Shown here: positions 1-9,198 of the stretch, in pieces
Position numbering within the stretch: the first letter of the stretch is position 1
Layout of the letters: the number at the start of each line of letters is the position of its first letter
Origin: Actinoplanes sp. SE50/110
GTDB lineage: Bacteria; Actinomycetota; Actinomycetes; Mycobacteriales; Micromonosporaceae
Assembly (NCBI RefSeq): GCF_900119315.1
Contig: NZ_LT827010.1
Span: 4,435,001 to 4,499,000 of the forward strand
Direction of reading: 5' to 3'
Length of the DNA: 64,000 nt
Position numbers and translations under genes: made by a program
The notes under the pieces: generated by a model
Seen by the model: the letters and a program-made list of their open reading frames with translations, nothing else
Told to the model about the DNA's origin: nothing
The model's database searches: none

Positions 1-1370
1 AGGCCGAGGCCGAGCGCGCCGCCGGCCACGATGGCCAGGTACACCCCGACACTGCCGCCGCCGAACTGCGACGACGGGACGAAGCCGATCAGCAGCGCGG
101 CCAGTGAGGCGGCGAAACCGACGCCGCACAGCCCGGTGAGCATCGGCGCCCGGTACCCGCGCGGGTGGTCCGGCTGGTTGCGGCGCAGGCGTACCGCGGC
201 CACGAACATCAGCAGGTACATGATCAGGTAGACCTGCGTGGTGATCACCGAGAAGATCCAGTACACGCTGGAGACGTCCGGGATGAACGCGTAGGCCAGT
301 GCGATCACCGTGGTGACCAGGCCCTGGGTGACCAGGATGTTCTGCTGCACGCCCTGCTTGTTGAGCTTCTGCAGGAACGGCGGCAGGTAACCCTCCTTGC
401 GGGAGATCAGCAGCAGGCCGCGGGACGGCCCGGCCAGCCAGGTGAGCATGCCGCCCAGCGACGCGGCCACCAGCATGACGCCCAGGATCGGGGTGAGCCA
501 CTGCGAGTCGAACGCGGCGAACACCGCGTCGAAGGCCTGCACCACGCCCGCGGTCAGCGACAGCTCGTCGGCCGGCACGATCCAGCTGATGGCCAGCGCC
601 GGCAGGATGAAGATGAGCAGCACCAGAGCCATCGCCAGGAACATCGCCCGGGGGAACTCCCTACCGGGCTTGCGCAGCGAGGAGACGTGCACCGCGTTCA
701 TCTCCATGCCGGAGTACGACAGGAAGTTGTTGACGATCAGTACCAGGCTGGACAGGCCGGCCCAGGTCGGCAGCAGGTGATCGGCGGTCATCGGTGCGGC
801 CGACTCGTTGCCCTGGCCCAGGAACGCGATGCCGAGGATGACCAGCAGTGCGCCCGGCACCAGCGTGCCGATGATCAGGCCGCCGCTGGCCAGCCCGGCG
901 ACGCCCTTGGTGCCGCGCGAGGAGACCCAGACGCCGGCCCAGTAACAGACCATGATCACGATGGCGGTCCACAGGCCGCTGCCGGCCAGCTCCGGATTGA
1001 TCACGTAGGCCAGCGTGCTGGCCACGAACCCGAGCAGGCTGGGGTAGTAGAAGATGGTCATCGCGAACTGGCACCAGACCGCGAGGAAGCCCATCGGCTT
1101 GGACAGGCCCTGACTGACCCAGTTGTAGACGCCGCCCTCCCAGCCGGACGCGAGCTCGGCGGAGACCAGCGCGGTCGGCAGCAGGAAGACGATGGCCGGC
1201 ACGAGGTAGAGGAAGATGCTGGCGAGGCCGTACACCGCCATGGTCGGCGACGGGCGCAGGCTCGCCACCGAACTGGTGGTCATCAGGGCCAGCGCGACCC
1301 AGGAGAGGTAGGAAACCGCGCGTGTGGACCTGGGCGGCGCTGCCGCCTGGTTGTCCGCCTCAGCGCTCAC
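1..1370 (-). CDS. APC-superfamily amino acid permease (3' end cut by window)
   Basis: Reverse-strand reading from a GTG at 1370 stays open to the window edge for about 456 codons and gives a polytopic protein; the C-terminus lies outside the window. The start is preceded by GGGAGG, and its GTGA overlaps the stop of the upstream DUF2231 gene, implying translational coupling. Residues from about 20 read YLSWVALALMTTSS, followed by repeated hydrophobic segments and the stretch SGWEGGVYNWV, typical of APC transporters related to glutamate/GABA antiporters. Its likely role is exchange or uptake of an amino acid across the cytoplasmic membrane. The substrate cannot be read from the sequence. The length agrees with the usual 470-510 residues of the family. 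Confidence 0.8.
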   Translation of the reverse strand, partial: MSAEADNQAAAPPRSTRAVSYLSWVALALMTTSSVASLRPSPTMAVYGLASIFLYLVPAIVFLLPTALVSAELASGWEGGVYNWVSQGLSKPMGFLAVWCQFAMTIFYYPSLLGFVASTLAYVINPELAGSGLWTAIVIMVCYWAGVWVSSRGTKGVAGLASGGLIIGTLVPGALLVILGIAFLGQGNESAAPMTADHLLPTWAGLSSLVLIVNNFLSYSGMEMNAVHVSSLRKPGREFPRAMFLAMALVLLIFILPALAISWIVPADELSLTAGVVQAFDAVFAAFDSQWLTPILGVMLVAASLGGMLTWLAGPSRGLLLISRKEGYLPPFLQKLNKQGVQQNILVTQGLVTTVIALAYAFIPDVSSVYWIFSVITTQVYLIMYLLMFVAAVRLRRNQPDHPRGYRAPMLTGLCGVGFAASLAALLIGFVPSSQFGGGSVGVYLAIVAGGALGLG

Positions 1371-1822
1371 GTCGCCTCCCTTCGAGGAGAGCTGGTACCG
1401 GCGAGATGCCGTTGGGCGGAATCATCGGCAGGCCTGGATGTCGCTCGTCTCATCCCTGCGGAATGGTTGGCGCCCAGCCGCCCGCCGAACCAGGACGCGG
1501 CCAGCGCGGCCGTGAAGCCCAACAGCTCCAGCAGGAACACGCCCGGGGCGGTCGCGCGGTCTCCGGAGCGCACCCGGATCAGGGCGAGCACCGCGAAGAA
1601 GAACAGCACGCCCATGTCGGCCAGCAGGATCAGCACCCGGGGGCGGTCGAGCGCGGCCCCGAAGACGCCGCCGACCAGCGCGGCCAGGATGTTCCAGTAG
1701 GCCAGCGTGCCGATGATGGCCGGCGCGCCGAGCAGGGTGGCCAGATCCAGGATGAGTGCCACGGCGAGCAGCCCCAGCGGGAACATCAGCAACAGCGGTT
1801 GGACCGGATTGCGGCTCTGCAT
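1367..1822 (-). CDS. DUF2231-like small membrane protein
   Basis: A 151-residue protein with about four hydrophobic segments: FPLGLLAVALILDL near residue 15, then around 40-55, 65-85 and 95-115. The pattern (FP near the first helix, LDLATLL, then WFGGRLGANH after the fourth helix) resembles the DUF2231 membrane family, whose function is not established. The last 35 residues are hydrophilic and Arg-rich. The stop overlaps the GTG of the downstream permease by 4 bp, so the two are probably co-translated. The ATG lies directly against a GGAGGG, too close for normal spacing, so the exact start is uncertain. Confidence 0.6.
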   Translation of the reverse strand: MQSRNPVQPLLLMFPLGLLAVALILDLATLLGAPAIIGTLAYWNILAALVGGVFGAALDRPRVLILLADMGVLFFFAVLALIRVRSGDRATAPGVFLLELLGFTAALAASWFGGRLGANHSAGMRRATSRPADDSAQRHLAGTSSPRREAT

Positions 1823-1913
1823 CCCTCCACGGTGCGAACCCTCAAGATCAAGATCGTCATCCCGTACGGATGAACCGGCCGGCCGCCGACCTGGTTCAGC
1901 TCGCCCTCGCCGG

Positions 1914-3125
1914 TCATCGCGCCACCGCCCGGAACAGCGGGTGCCCGCACAGCACGCCGAGCGCGATCGCCACCATCGAGGCGGCCGCGCCGACCAGGTC
2001 CTGCGCGCCGCGCACGGTGTCCTGCCCCAGATACTCGGTCACCCCGATCAGGGTGAGCACCCCGGGCACCAGCAGCCAGAACCCGGGCAGGAAGGAGACC
2101 AGCGCCGGCGGTCCGGTGGGCAGGCGCTCGACCGAATACGCGACCACGGTCAGCACCAGCGCGCCGACGAAGCCGCTCAGGTAGCCGCCGAGCAGCACGT
2201 TGCCCAGATACTGGCTGATCCATCCGCAGTAGAGCACCAGCAGCAGCCAGCCCAGCGACCGCCGCGGCCCGGCCAGCAGCAGATAGTTGCCGACCCCCAC
2301 GACCAGCGGGCCCAGCCAGGGCGCCCACCAGCCGACCGTGTTCGCCACCACGTCGCTGGGCGCGGCCGGCGCCGGCACCCCGACCACGTGCGCGGCGCCG
2401 ATGATCCCGAAGGCGAGCAGCAGCAGTTGCAGGCTGCCGGCGACCAGCCGGCTCGACCCGGTGACCATCTCGTACGCGGACAGCTCCACCACCCCCATGG
2501 TCAGCATCGCGCCGGGCAGGAAGGTCACCAGCGGGGCGACCATGGCGCGCAGGTCGGCGGCCGCCCAGCCGGTCCCGGCCAGCACGAAGGTCACCGCGGA
2601 GACGGTGAATGCGGCGACCACCGGCATGATCATCTGAGCGCTGGCCCACCGCGCGCCGGCCAGCCGCATCAGGCCGACAACCAGCCCGAAGAGCGCGGCC
2701 AGCAGGATGTCAGCCCAGGTCGGCGCCACGATCAGGCAGATGCCGCAGATCAGCACCGCATGTCCGGCGGTGCGGGTCACCACGCCGAACCGGGGTGGCA
2801 TCCGGACCGCGGCGAGCACCTGCCCGATGCCCTCGGCCGGGGTCAGCTCGGCGCGACCGGCGGCGCGGAGAACGTCGTACACCATGGCTGTCTGGTCCAG
2901 CCGCAGCCCGCCGCGCAGCGCGCGGGTCGGCTCCAGCGTGGCCGGTTGCCCGGGTTCCAGCGACACCACCAGGTACGTCGGCAGGACACTGACCCGCGCC
3001 TGCGGCGAGCCGTAGGCCGCCGCGACGGTCAGCAGGTGCTCCTCGATCCGGTTGACCGCCTCCCCGGCGGCGGTCAGGGCGCTGCCCAGGTAGAGCAGGA
3101 ACTGCCGCAGCTCGAGCTCGTCCAT
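1914..3125 (-). CDS. ThrE-family threonine/serine exporter
   Basis: About 403 residues from the ATG at 3125 (MDELELRQFLLYLG); an in-frame upstream start at 3188 would add an Arg-rich stretch that looks non-native. The N-terminal part (residues 1-120) is the soluble region of the ThrE/DUF1212 family, with AAGEAVNRIEEHL near residue 17. It is followed by about ten membrane segments in two blocks, including the charged-to-hydrophobic transition at FLPGFWLLVPG near 340. Members export small neutral amino acids, mainly threonine and serine, from actinobacteria such as Corynebacterium. Here the two usual domains (ThrE and ThrE_2) are in one chain. It is transcribed divergently from the MFS transporter, with about 110 bp between the two starts. 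Confidence 0.82.
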   Translation of the reverse strand: MDELELRQFLLYLGSALTAAGEAVNRIEEHLLTVAAAYGSPQARVSVLPTYLVVSLEPGQPATLEPTRALRGGLRLDQTAMVYDVLRAAGRAELTPAEGIGQVLAAVRMPPRFGVVTRTAGHAVLICGICLIVAPTWADILLAALFGLVVGLMRLAGARWASAQMIMPVVAAFTVSAVTFVLAGTGWAAADLRAMVAPLVTFLPGAMLTMGVVELSAYEMVTGSSRLVAGSLQLLLLAFGIIGAAHVVGVPAPAAPSDVVANTVGWWAPWLGPLVVGVGNYLLLAGPRRSLGWLLLVLYCGWISQYLGNVLLGGYLSGFVGALVLTVVAYSVERLPTGPPALVSFLPGFWLLVPGVLTLIGVTEYLGQDTVRGAQDLVGAAASMVAIALGVLCGHPLFRAVAR

Positions 3126-3234
3126 GCCGCGACGGTAGGTGGACCGGTCGGCCCGGCGATTCATCCGGCGCGAGCGATGCTCCGGCACCCCGCCGCCGGG
3201 AGGCTGACCCCATCACGACAGTGGGGAGCAGCCG

Positions 3235-4737
3235 ATGGCGGCGACGGATTCACCGATGCGCACCGACCGCGCCGCGGGACTCGGCGTCCTGCTCGCGGCG
3301 TGCGTGTCCGCCCTGGTGGTGAACGCCAACACGTCGGCGGTGACGATCCTGCTCCCGGCGATCAGCCAGGACGTCGGCGCCCCGGTCACCACCCTGCAGT
3401 GGGCGGTCACCGGCTACATGCTGGTCGGCGCCGCGGTGATCGTCACCTCCGGCGCGCTCGGCGACGTCTTCGGCCGCCGTCGGATCTTCCTGGGCGGCCT
3501 GGTGCTGTTCGTGCTCTCCTGCGCGATGATCGCGCTGTCGTCGTCGGCGGCCGGGGTGATCGCCGGCCGGATGATCCAGGGTGCGGCCGGCTCGACCATC
3601 CTGGCCTGCGGGATGAGCCTGCTCTCGGTGGACTCGGCGGGCGCCGGGCAGATGCGGGCGATCACCCGGTGGGGCGCCGCGTCGGCGATCGGCGCGGCCA
3701 TCGGGCCGCTGATCGGCGGCGTGCTGGTCGGTTCGACCGGCTGGCCGGGCCTGTTCTGGATCGACGCGGTGATCGCCGCGGTCTGCGTGCCGGTCACCTG
3801 GCTCACCGTCCGCGAATCCCGCGACCCGGACCGGCCCCGGGAGATCGACCTGCTCGGCACGGTCCTGGTCGCGGTCGCCCTGGTCCCGCTGGTGCTGGCG
3901 CTCAGCGAGGGCGGTAGCTGGGGCTGGTTCTCCTTCTCCACGATCGCCTGCCTGCTGCTGGCCGTGGCCGGTGCCGCCGGCTTCGTGCTCGCCGAACGGC
4001 ATGCCACCGCGCCGCTGGTCGACCTGTCGCTGCTGCGCAACCCGGTACTGGTCGGCGCCACCCTGGCGATCCTGCTGGTGGCCGGCGTGATCAACGCGCT
4101 GATGTACCTGCTCAGTCTCTATTTCCAGAACCCGGACGGATTCGGGATGAGCGCCCTGCAAGCGGGGCTGGCCACGCTGCCCGCGGCGGCCGCGATGATC
4201 GCGATCACGCCGGTGATCACCCCGCTGGCGGTGCGGATCGGCCCGCGGTACGCCGTCGCGATCGGCTTCGGACTGGCCGCGATCGGCTGCGGGATCCTGG
4301 TGTTCACCAGGTCGTCCTGGGCGTACGGCGCGTTCGTCGTCCCGCTGATCGTGCTCGCCGCCGGCCTGGGCCTGGCGAACGGCCCGGCGTCCTCGGCGTC
4401 GACCAGCGCGGTCAGCCCCGACCAGGTCGGCCAGGCGTCCGGGATCTCCAACATGGCCCGGTACGTCGGCGGGTCGCTGGCCGTCGCCGCCGCGGCGACC
4501 GTGTCCAACGGGGTCGGCGACGGCCGCACCGCCACCGGCGCACCGCCCGCCGAGGCGCTGACCGCCGGCCTCGCCGGGGGCGCGCTGCTGCTGGCCCTGA
4601 TGTCGGCCGCCGGCGTCGCGCTGGCGCTCCTGCTGCGCCGGCACCGGGCCGCACCGGTCGCCGCCGTGCACCTGGCCGCGGCCGCCGCGGCGACCAGCCA
4701 CACCATCCCGACCCGACCCGCCGGAGGCGCCCGATGA
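3235..4737 (+). CDS. MFS drug:H+ antiporter, DHA2 (14-TM) type
   Basis: A 500-residue protein with about 14 hydrophobic helices. The MFS motif A, GALGDVFGRRR, lies at residues 73-83 between TM2 and TM3, and RMIQGAAGSTI is close to the motif found in QacA/EmrB-like exporters. The fold and length match DHA2 proton-coupled multidrug efflux pumps; the real substrate is unknown. GGGGAGC lies just upstream of the ATG. The stop codon overlaps the start of the M24 peptidase gene by 4 bp, so transporter and peptidase are translated together. This may indicate export or import coupled to hydrolysis of a peptide-like molecule, which is inference from context only. Confidence 0.85.
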   Translation: MAATDSPMRTDRAAGLGVLLAACVSALVVNANTSAVTILLPAISQDVGAPVTTLQWAVTGYMLVGAAVIVTSGALGDVFGRRRIFLGGLVLFVLSCAMIALSSSAAGVIAGRMIQGAAGSTILACGMSLLSVDSAGAGQMRAITRWGAASAIGAAIGPLIGGVLVGSTGWPGLFWIDAVIAAVCVPVTWLTVRESRDPDRPREIDLLGTVLVAVALVPLVLALSEGGSWGWFSFSTIACLLLAVAGAAGFVLAERHATAPLVDLSLLRNPVLVGATLAILLVAGVINALMYLLSLYFQNPDGFGMSALQAGLATLPAAAAMIAITPVITPLAVRIGPRYAVAIGFGLAAIGCGILVFTRSSWAYGAFVVPLIVLAAGLGLANGPASSASTSAVSPDQVGQASGISNMARYVGGSLAVAAAATVSNGVGDGRTATGAPPAEALTAGLAGGALLLALMSAAGVALALLLRRHRAAPVAAVHLAAAAAATSHTIPTRPAGGAR

Positions 4738-5834
4738 CCCCGTTCACCAGCAAGGACCACATCCAGCGGATGGAACGCGCGGTGGCGCAGGCCACCGGCG
4801 CCGGACTCACCGGGCTGCTGGTCACGCCCGGCCCGGACCTCACCTACTTCACCGGATACCGGCCGACCGCGATCACCGAACGGATGACCCTGCTGGTGCT
4901 GGACGCCGACCACGACCCGCACCTGATCGTGCCGGTCCTGGAACGTCCGGACACCGCCGGGGCGCCGGTCGCGGTCACCGACTGGGCGGACGGCGCCGAC
5001 CCGTACGCGGTGGCCGGCCGGCTGCTCGACCCGGCCGGCCGGTACGCCGTCTCCGACTCGGCGTGGGCGCTGCACCTGCTCGGCCTGCAGCAGGCGTTGC
5101 CCGGCACGGCGTACGTGTCGATGACCGGGGCGCTGCCGATGCTGCGCGCCGTCAAGGACGCCGACGAGGTCGACCGGCTGGCCGGGGCCGCGGCGGCCGC
5201 CGACGCCGCGTACCGGGAGATCCTCGGCGTCCGGTTCGAGGGGCGCACCGAACGCGAGGTCGGCCGGGACCTGGCGTGGCTGCTGCGGGAGCACGGTCAC
5301 TCGCAGGTCGACTTCACCGTGGTCGGCTCGGGCCCGAACGGTGCCGACCCGCACCACGAGATGGGCGACCGGGTCATCTGGCGCGGCGACATGGTGGTCC
5401 TCGACTTCGGCGGCCTCAAGGACGAGTACGGCTCGGACACCACCCGGACCGTCCACGTCGGCCCGCCCACCGCCGAGGAACGCGAGGTCCACGACCTGGT
5501 CCGGCTCGCGCAGCAGACGGCGTTCGAGGCGGTCCGGCCCGGCGTGCCGTGCCAGGAGATCGACCGGATGGCCCGGCGGGTGATCGACGAGGCGGGCTAC
5601 GGCGAGCATTTCATCCACCGCACCGGCCACGGGATCGGGCTGACCACGCACGAACCGCCCTACCTGGTGGAGGGGGAGGAGCAGACGCTGGTGCCGGGAA
5701 TGTGCTTCTCCATCGAACCCGGCGTCTATCTGCCCGGCCGCTTCGGCGTCCGGATCGAGGACATCGTCACGGTCACCGAGACCGGCGGGCGGCGCCTCAA
5801 CACCACCAGCCACGACCTGCAGATCGTGGCCTGA
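4734..5834 (+). CDS. M24-family metallopeptidase (Xaa-Pro dipeptidase-like)
   Basis: A 366-residue pita-bread peptidase. The five metal ligands are all visible: Asp224 in VLDFGG, Asp235 in GSDTTR, His299 in RTGHGIG, Glu328 in SIEPGVY and Glu342 in RIEDIV. The N-terminal 140 residues form the creatinase/prolidase-type N domain. Enzymes of this group cleave Xaa-Pro dipeptides or proline-containing peptides in the cytoplasm with Mn or Co; a creatinase-like activity cannot be excluded by sequence alone. The start ATG sits in an ATGA overlap with the MFS transporter gene, so the two form an operon. Confidence 0.88.
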   Translation: MTPFTSKDHIQRMERAVAQATGAGLTGLLVTPGPDLTYFTGYRPTAITERMTLLVLDADHDPHLIVPVLERPDTAGAPVAVTDWADGADPYAVAGRLLDPAGRYAVSDSAWALHLLGLQQALPGTAYVSMTGALPMLRAVKDADEVDRLAGAAAAADAAYREILGVRFEGRTEREVGRDLAWLLREHGHSQVDFTVVGSGPNGADPHHEMGDRVIWRGDMVVLDFGGLKDEYGSDTTRTVHVGPPTAEEREVHDLVRLAQQTAFEAVRPGVPCQEIDRMARRVIDEAGYGEHFIHRTGHGIGLTTHEPPYLVEGEEQTLVPGMCFSIEPGVYLPGRFGVRIEDIVTVTETGGRRLNTTSHDLQIVA

Positions 5835-5978
5835 AGACCGTCACTCCTTGATACGCCGCGGCCGATGGGGGTCGCCCGCGGCGTGCGGGGCGCCGGCCGC
5901 TGTCGCCATCGGTGCCGCGGCCGGCGCCCCGTCCCCACGCGCCCGCACGTTCCGCTTTCCTCATCGAGGAGCATGAAG

Positions 5979-6932
5979 ATGAAGCACCGACCGGCCGCGG
6001 CGTTCGCGCTGGTGCCCCTGATCCTGGGCGGCCTGGCGGCGTGCGGCGGCGAGAACAGGCCGGAGAGCCTGCCGTCCACCCGCCCGACCGTCGAGTTCTC
6101 GGCGGAGCGGACCACCCGGTCGACGCCGACCGAGGAGAAGACCACCGAGGCCACCGACCCGACCCCGACGCGCACCCGGCCGACCGCTGACCAGCCGACC
6201 AGGGAGCCGACGGCGGAGCCGACCAGGGCACCGACGACCCAGGAAGCCACCAAGGAGCCCACCCCGGCGGCGACGTCCACCTCGGCCGCGGTCGCCCCGG
6301 TCGCCGACCAGGACGACGGCGGGCTCGGGCCGTGGGCCTGGCTGCTGCTGATCGGCCTGCTCACCGGGCTGGTCGGCCTGCTGCTGGTGAACCGGGACCG
6401 GCGGGTCGCCACCTGGGACGCCGAAGCCCGCGGCCTGGCCGGGGAGACCCGCGCCGTGCTGGGCGTGCGCCTGCCGCAACTGCTGACCGACCTCGACCCG
6501 GCCCGGCGCGGGTCGGCCTGGCCGCCGGTCCGCGACGACCTGACCGCCCTGGAGGCCCGCTGGACGGCGCTGCTCGAACGGGTGCCGGACGGCGAACGCC
6601 AGGCCTATGCCGGCCAGGTCGCCGGCATGCTGCGCGACCTGGTGAACGCGGTCGACGCGGAGAACGCGGCCCTGGCCACCGGACGCGACTGGCGGATGCT
6701 GCGCCCGCGGGTCGACGCCGTCATAGCGGCGCTGAGCGCGGCCCTCGACCCCGGCCCGGCCGCACCGGCGGCCGCGGCCGCCGCACCGGCGGCCCCGTCA
6801 CCGGCGCCGGAACCGGCGACCCGGGAGACGTCGATCTACGGCGAACCGCTGGACGAGGACCCGGGCGACTACCCGCCGCCCCCGCCCCGCGCGCCCCGGC
6901 CCGGATACCGCCCGCCGGCCTCCACCGACTGA
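5979..6932 (+). CDS. lipoprotein with Thr/Pro-rich stalk, TM helix and soluble C-domain
   Basis: From the ATG at 5979 (GAGGA eight bases upstream; a second ATG at 5973 is too close to it) the product has 317 residues. A signal peptide ends in a lipobox, LGGLAACGG. A stalk of about 85 residues rich in Thr, Pro and Glu follows, with repeated EPT/RPT-like steps. Next come a TM helix (GPWAWLLLIGLLTGLVG) and an alpha-helical region of about 130 residues that starts NRDRRVATWDAEARGLAG and ends in a Pro/Ala-rich tail. A lipid anchor plus a later TM helix places the last domain in the cytoplasm if both are used, which is an unusual topology. I do not recognise the C-domain. The P-loop NTPase gene starts 79 bp downstream on the same strand and may be co-transcribed. 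Confidence 0.7.
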   Translation: MKHRPAAAFALVPLILGGLAACGGENRPESLPSTRPTVEFSAERTTRSTPTEEKTTEATDPTPTRTRPTADQPTREPTAEPTRAPTTQEATKEPTPAATSTSAAVAPVADQDDGGLGPWAWLLLIGLLTGLVGLLLVNRDRRVATWDAEARGLAGETRAVLGVRLPQLLTDLDPARRGSAWPPVRDDLTALEARWTALLERVPDGERQAYAGQVAGMLRDLVNAVDAENAALATGRDWRMLRPRVDAVIAALSAALDPGPAAPAAAAAAPAAPSPAPEPATRETSIYGEPLDEDPGDYPPPPPRAPRPGYRPPASTD

Positions 6933-7011
6933 TCCGGTCCACCGGCCACCTCCGGGTGAAACCGGGCACGCGCCGTTCCGCTGCGGGCGCACGGCGAGCG
7001 AACCTGGTCCG

Positions 7012-9198
7012 ATGCTGTTCCTGCGCCACCCGCCGCGCACCGACGAGTGGTTCGCCCGCCGACGGGACCGGACCCTCGCCGACCTCCTCGATCAGGCGCT
7101 GGCCGAGCCGGAGTTCGCCGGATGGCTCGATGCCAGGGTCCCGGCGGATCGACTGCGTGCCGAGGTGTGCGCCCGCGCGGGTACGGATGTCTTCCCGATC
7201 GTGGCCGCGGAACAGCAGGCGTGGGAGCAGGCCACCATCCACCGCCTTCCCTCCGCGGTGTCCGAGCGGCAGTTGACCGGTCCGAGGTGGATCAACGGGA
7301 TCGGCAAGGCGCTGATCGGGCTGTTGGCCGCGGTCTGGGCCGGGGTGCCGATCATCGCGGTGATCTGGGCTTTCCTCCTGGACGATCCGCGGGACGTACT
7401 GCGCGTCGTCGGCCTCATCGTCCTGATCAGTGGCGGGACGGGCGCCGTGTTCGGCATGTTCTTCGGACTGACGGACGCGGCCGCCGCCCGGCACGACGGA
7501 GAGTCCGGCAGAGGCCACATCCTGCCCATGGTCAGCCTCCAGAGTTTGATGCTGATCATGCTCGCGGTCTTCTTCGGCGGTGCCGGGTTCATCGGGGCGC
7601 ACACCCGTGGTGGGTGGGGGTTCCTCGGATTCGGTCCCGTGGGCTTGCCGGTGTTCTGCCTGGTGCTCAGCATCGGCGTGGGCCTTCTCGGTCTCATGCT
7701 GACCGTGGGGGTCAGCCAGCCGAGCGATGCGGATCTGGACCTGCCGATCCGCGGGCCCGGCGGTGACGCCGAGCAGGCTTTCCAGAACTGGCGCCGCGAG
7801 TTGCGGGAACGGGCGCTGCTGCCCTTTCTGCGGAGCCGGATCAACGAGGCGGTCGCCGCACGGTATTCGCTGACCCTCGACATCCAGGGGGAAGCACCGG
7901 GGCTGCGCAGCCGCAGAGCCACCGAACACCACATCGTCACCCCGGCCGTCGAGCAACTGTTCGATCATCTGGAGCAGCTCGACGGTGCGAGCATCGCGCT
8001 CGCCGGTCCGCGCGGGACAGGGAAGACCATGCTGCTGCACGCCCTGCGCGACGGCCGTCATCACCATGGTGACGACCCCCGGGATCTGGTCGTGGTCGTC
8101 TCGGCTCCGGTCGAGTACGCGCCTCGGGACTTCGTCCTTCATCTCTGTCTGTCGATCTGCGACGTGGTAGGCGACTACTTCGCCGTACACGGACCAGGCC
8201 CGATCCTGCGTACCGCCCGGCGCCGGCGTGCCCAACTGCGCCACCTGCGATCCGACTCCCGGGAGCTTTCCGGTCGGGTCGGGCGATGGGGCGCCGAGCT
8301 GACCGGCAAAGTCGGCAGCAGCAGCCAGGCGCAGCCGTTCACGTATCCGGAACTGGTCGCCGCCCTGCATGAGCTGCTCGACGAGGTGGTGACGGCACTG
8401 CGGGGACTGCCGGGACCGCCGAAGCTCGTGATCGGGATCGACGAATTGGACCGGATCGGCTCGGGGGAGGGCGCCGAGCGGTTCCTCAACGACATCAAAG
8501 GCGTATTCGACACGCCGGGCTGCTACTTTCTGGTGTCGGTGTCGGAGGACGCGCTGCGCGCCTTCGACCTGGCCGGGCACGGGCTGCGCGACGTCTTCGA
8601 CAGCACGTTCGACGAGATGGTCCGTGTGGAACACCTCGATTTCGTGCGGGCCGTCGAACTGCTCGGTCGGCGGGTGGTCGGACTGCCCGATCCGTTCGTG
8701 GCGCTGGCCTACTGCCTGTCCGGCGGCCTGCCGCGCCAGCTGATCCGGGTGGCCCGGGAGATGGCCCGGCACCGCGGGCACCTGACCGATGTGGCGCGGG
8801 CTCTGGTCAGCCGGCACCTGGAACGGATCCTGCAGGCGGGCGGCGCGGCCCGCGGCCCGATGTTCGCCTGGGCGGACAACCCACCGGCCGAGATGACCGA
8901 GACGGCGCTGCTCACCTACGCTCGGCTGGGACCTATCGGCGAGCCGCTGACCACGCACGTCGAGTTCCTGGCCACGGTGGTGGCGGTGTTCGACGGCTCG
9001 CTGGATGCCGGGCGGGCGAAACGGTCGGTGGCCTTCGAGGCGCTCGCCCGGGTGCGCCGTTACCTCGGGGTGGACGACGAGATCGCGGCCGGACTGCTGG
9101 CGCAGGCTCGGGCGGAGTGGGGCCTGGCGCGGCGGGACGGGGCTACCCCCGTACCCCGGCAATCGTGGTCGGAGCCACAGCGGTCAGCCGGCGCGTGA
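7012..9198 (+). CDS. membrane-anchored P-loop NTPase (KAP/AAA-like)
   Basis: A 728-residue protein in two parts. Residues 1-95 are soluble. Residues 98-232 carry four hydrophobic segments (about 98-123, 131-153, 171-195, 205-232). Residues 300-728 form a P-loop NTPase with Walker A GPRGTGKT (332-339), Walker B LVIGIDELD (472-480) and a sensor-like FLVSVSEDAL strand after it. A DELD Walker B with a membrane region outside the NTPase core resembles KAP-type or STAND-like NTPases; the exact family is not clear to me. No obvious Shine-Dalgarno precedes the ATG. The 3' end overlaps the convergent GGDEF-EAL gene by 56 bp. Substrate and partner are unknown; the lipoprotein upstream is a candidate partner. 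Confidence 0.75.
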   Translation: MLFLRHPPRTDEWFARRRDRTLADLLDQALAEPEFAGWLDARVPADRLRAEVCARAGTDVFPIVAAEQQAWEQATIHRLPSAVSERQLTGPRWINGIGKALIGLLAAVWAGVPIIAVIWAFLLDDPRDVLRVVGLIVLISGGTGAVFGMFFGLTDAAAARHDGESGRGHILPMVSLQSLMLIMLAVFFGGAGFIGAHTRGGWGFLGFGPVGLPVFCLVLSIGVGLLGLMLTVGVSQPSDADLDLPIRGPGGDAEQAFQNWRRELRERALLPFLRSRINEAVAARYSLTLDIQGEAPGLRSRRATEHHIVTPAVEQLFDHLEQLDGASIALAGPRGTGKTMLLHALRDGRHHHGDDPRDLVVVVSAPVEYAPRDFVLHLCLSICDVVGDYFAVHGPGPILRTARRRRAQLRHLRSDSRELSGRVGRWGAELTGKVGSSSQAQPFTYPELVAALHELLDEVVTALRGLPGPPKLVIGIDELDRIGSGEGAERFLNDIKGVFDTPGCYFLVSVSEDALRAFDLAGHGLRDVFDSTFDEMVRVEHLDFVRAVELLGRRVVGLPDPFVALAYCLSGGLPRQLIRVAREMARHRGHLTDVARALVSRHLERILQAGGAARGPMFAWADNPPAEMTETALLTYARLGPIGEPLTTHVEFLATVVAVFDGSLDAGRAKRSVAFEALARVRRYLGVDDEIAAGLLAQARAEWGLARRDGATPVPRQSWSEPQRSAGA

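Noticed and set aside
165..1700. 511-codon open frame on the plus strand
   Set aside because: It is rich in Gln, His, Arg, Asp and Gly with no domain, and lies opposite the permease and DUF2231 genes, which have clear membrane proteins and start sites. It is a high-GC antisense shadow.
5865..5978. N-terminal extension of the lipoprotein
   Set aside because: It would place an Arg-rich segment before the signal peptide and lipobox; the ribosome site GAGGA favours the ATG at 5979.
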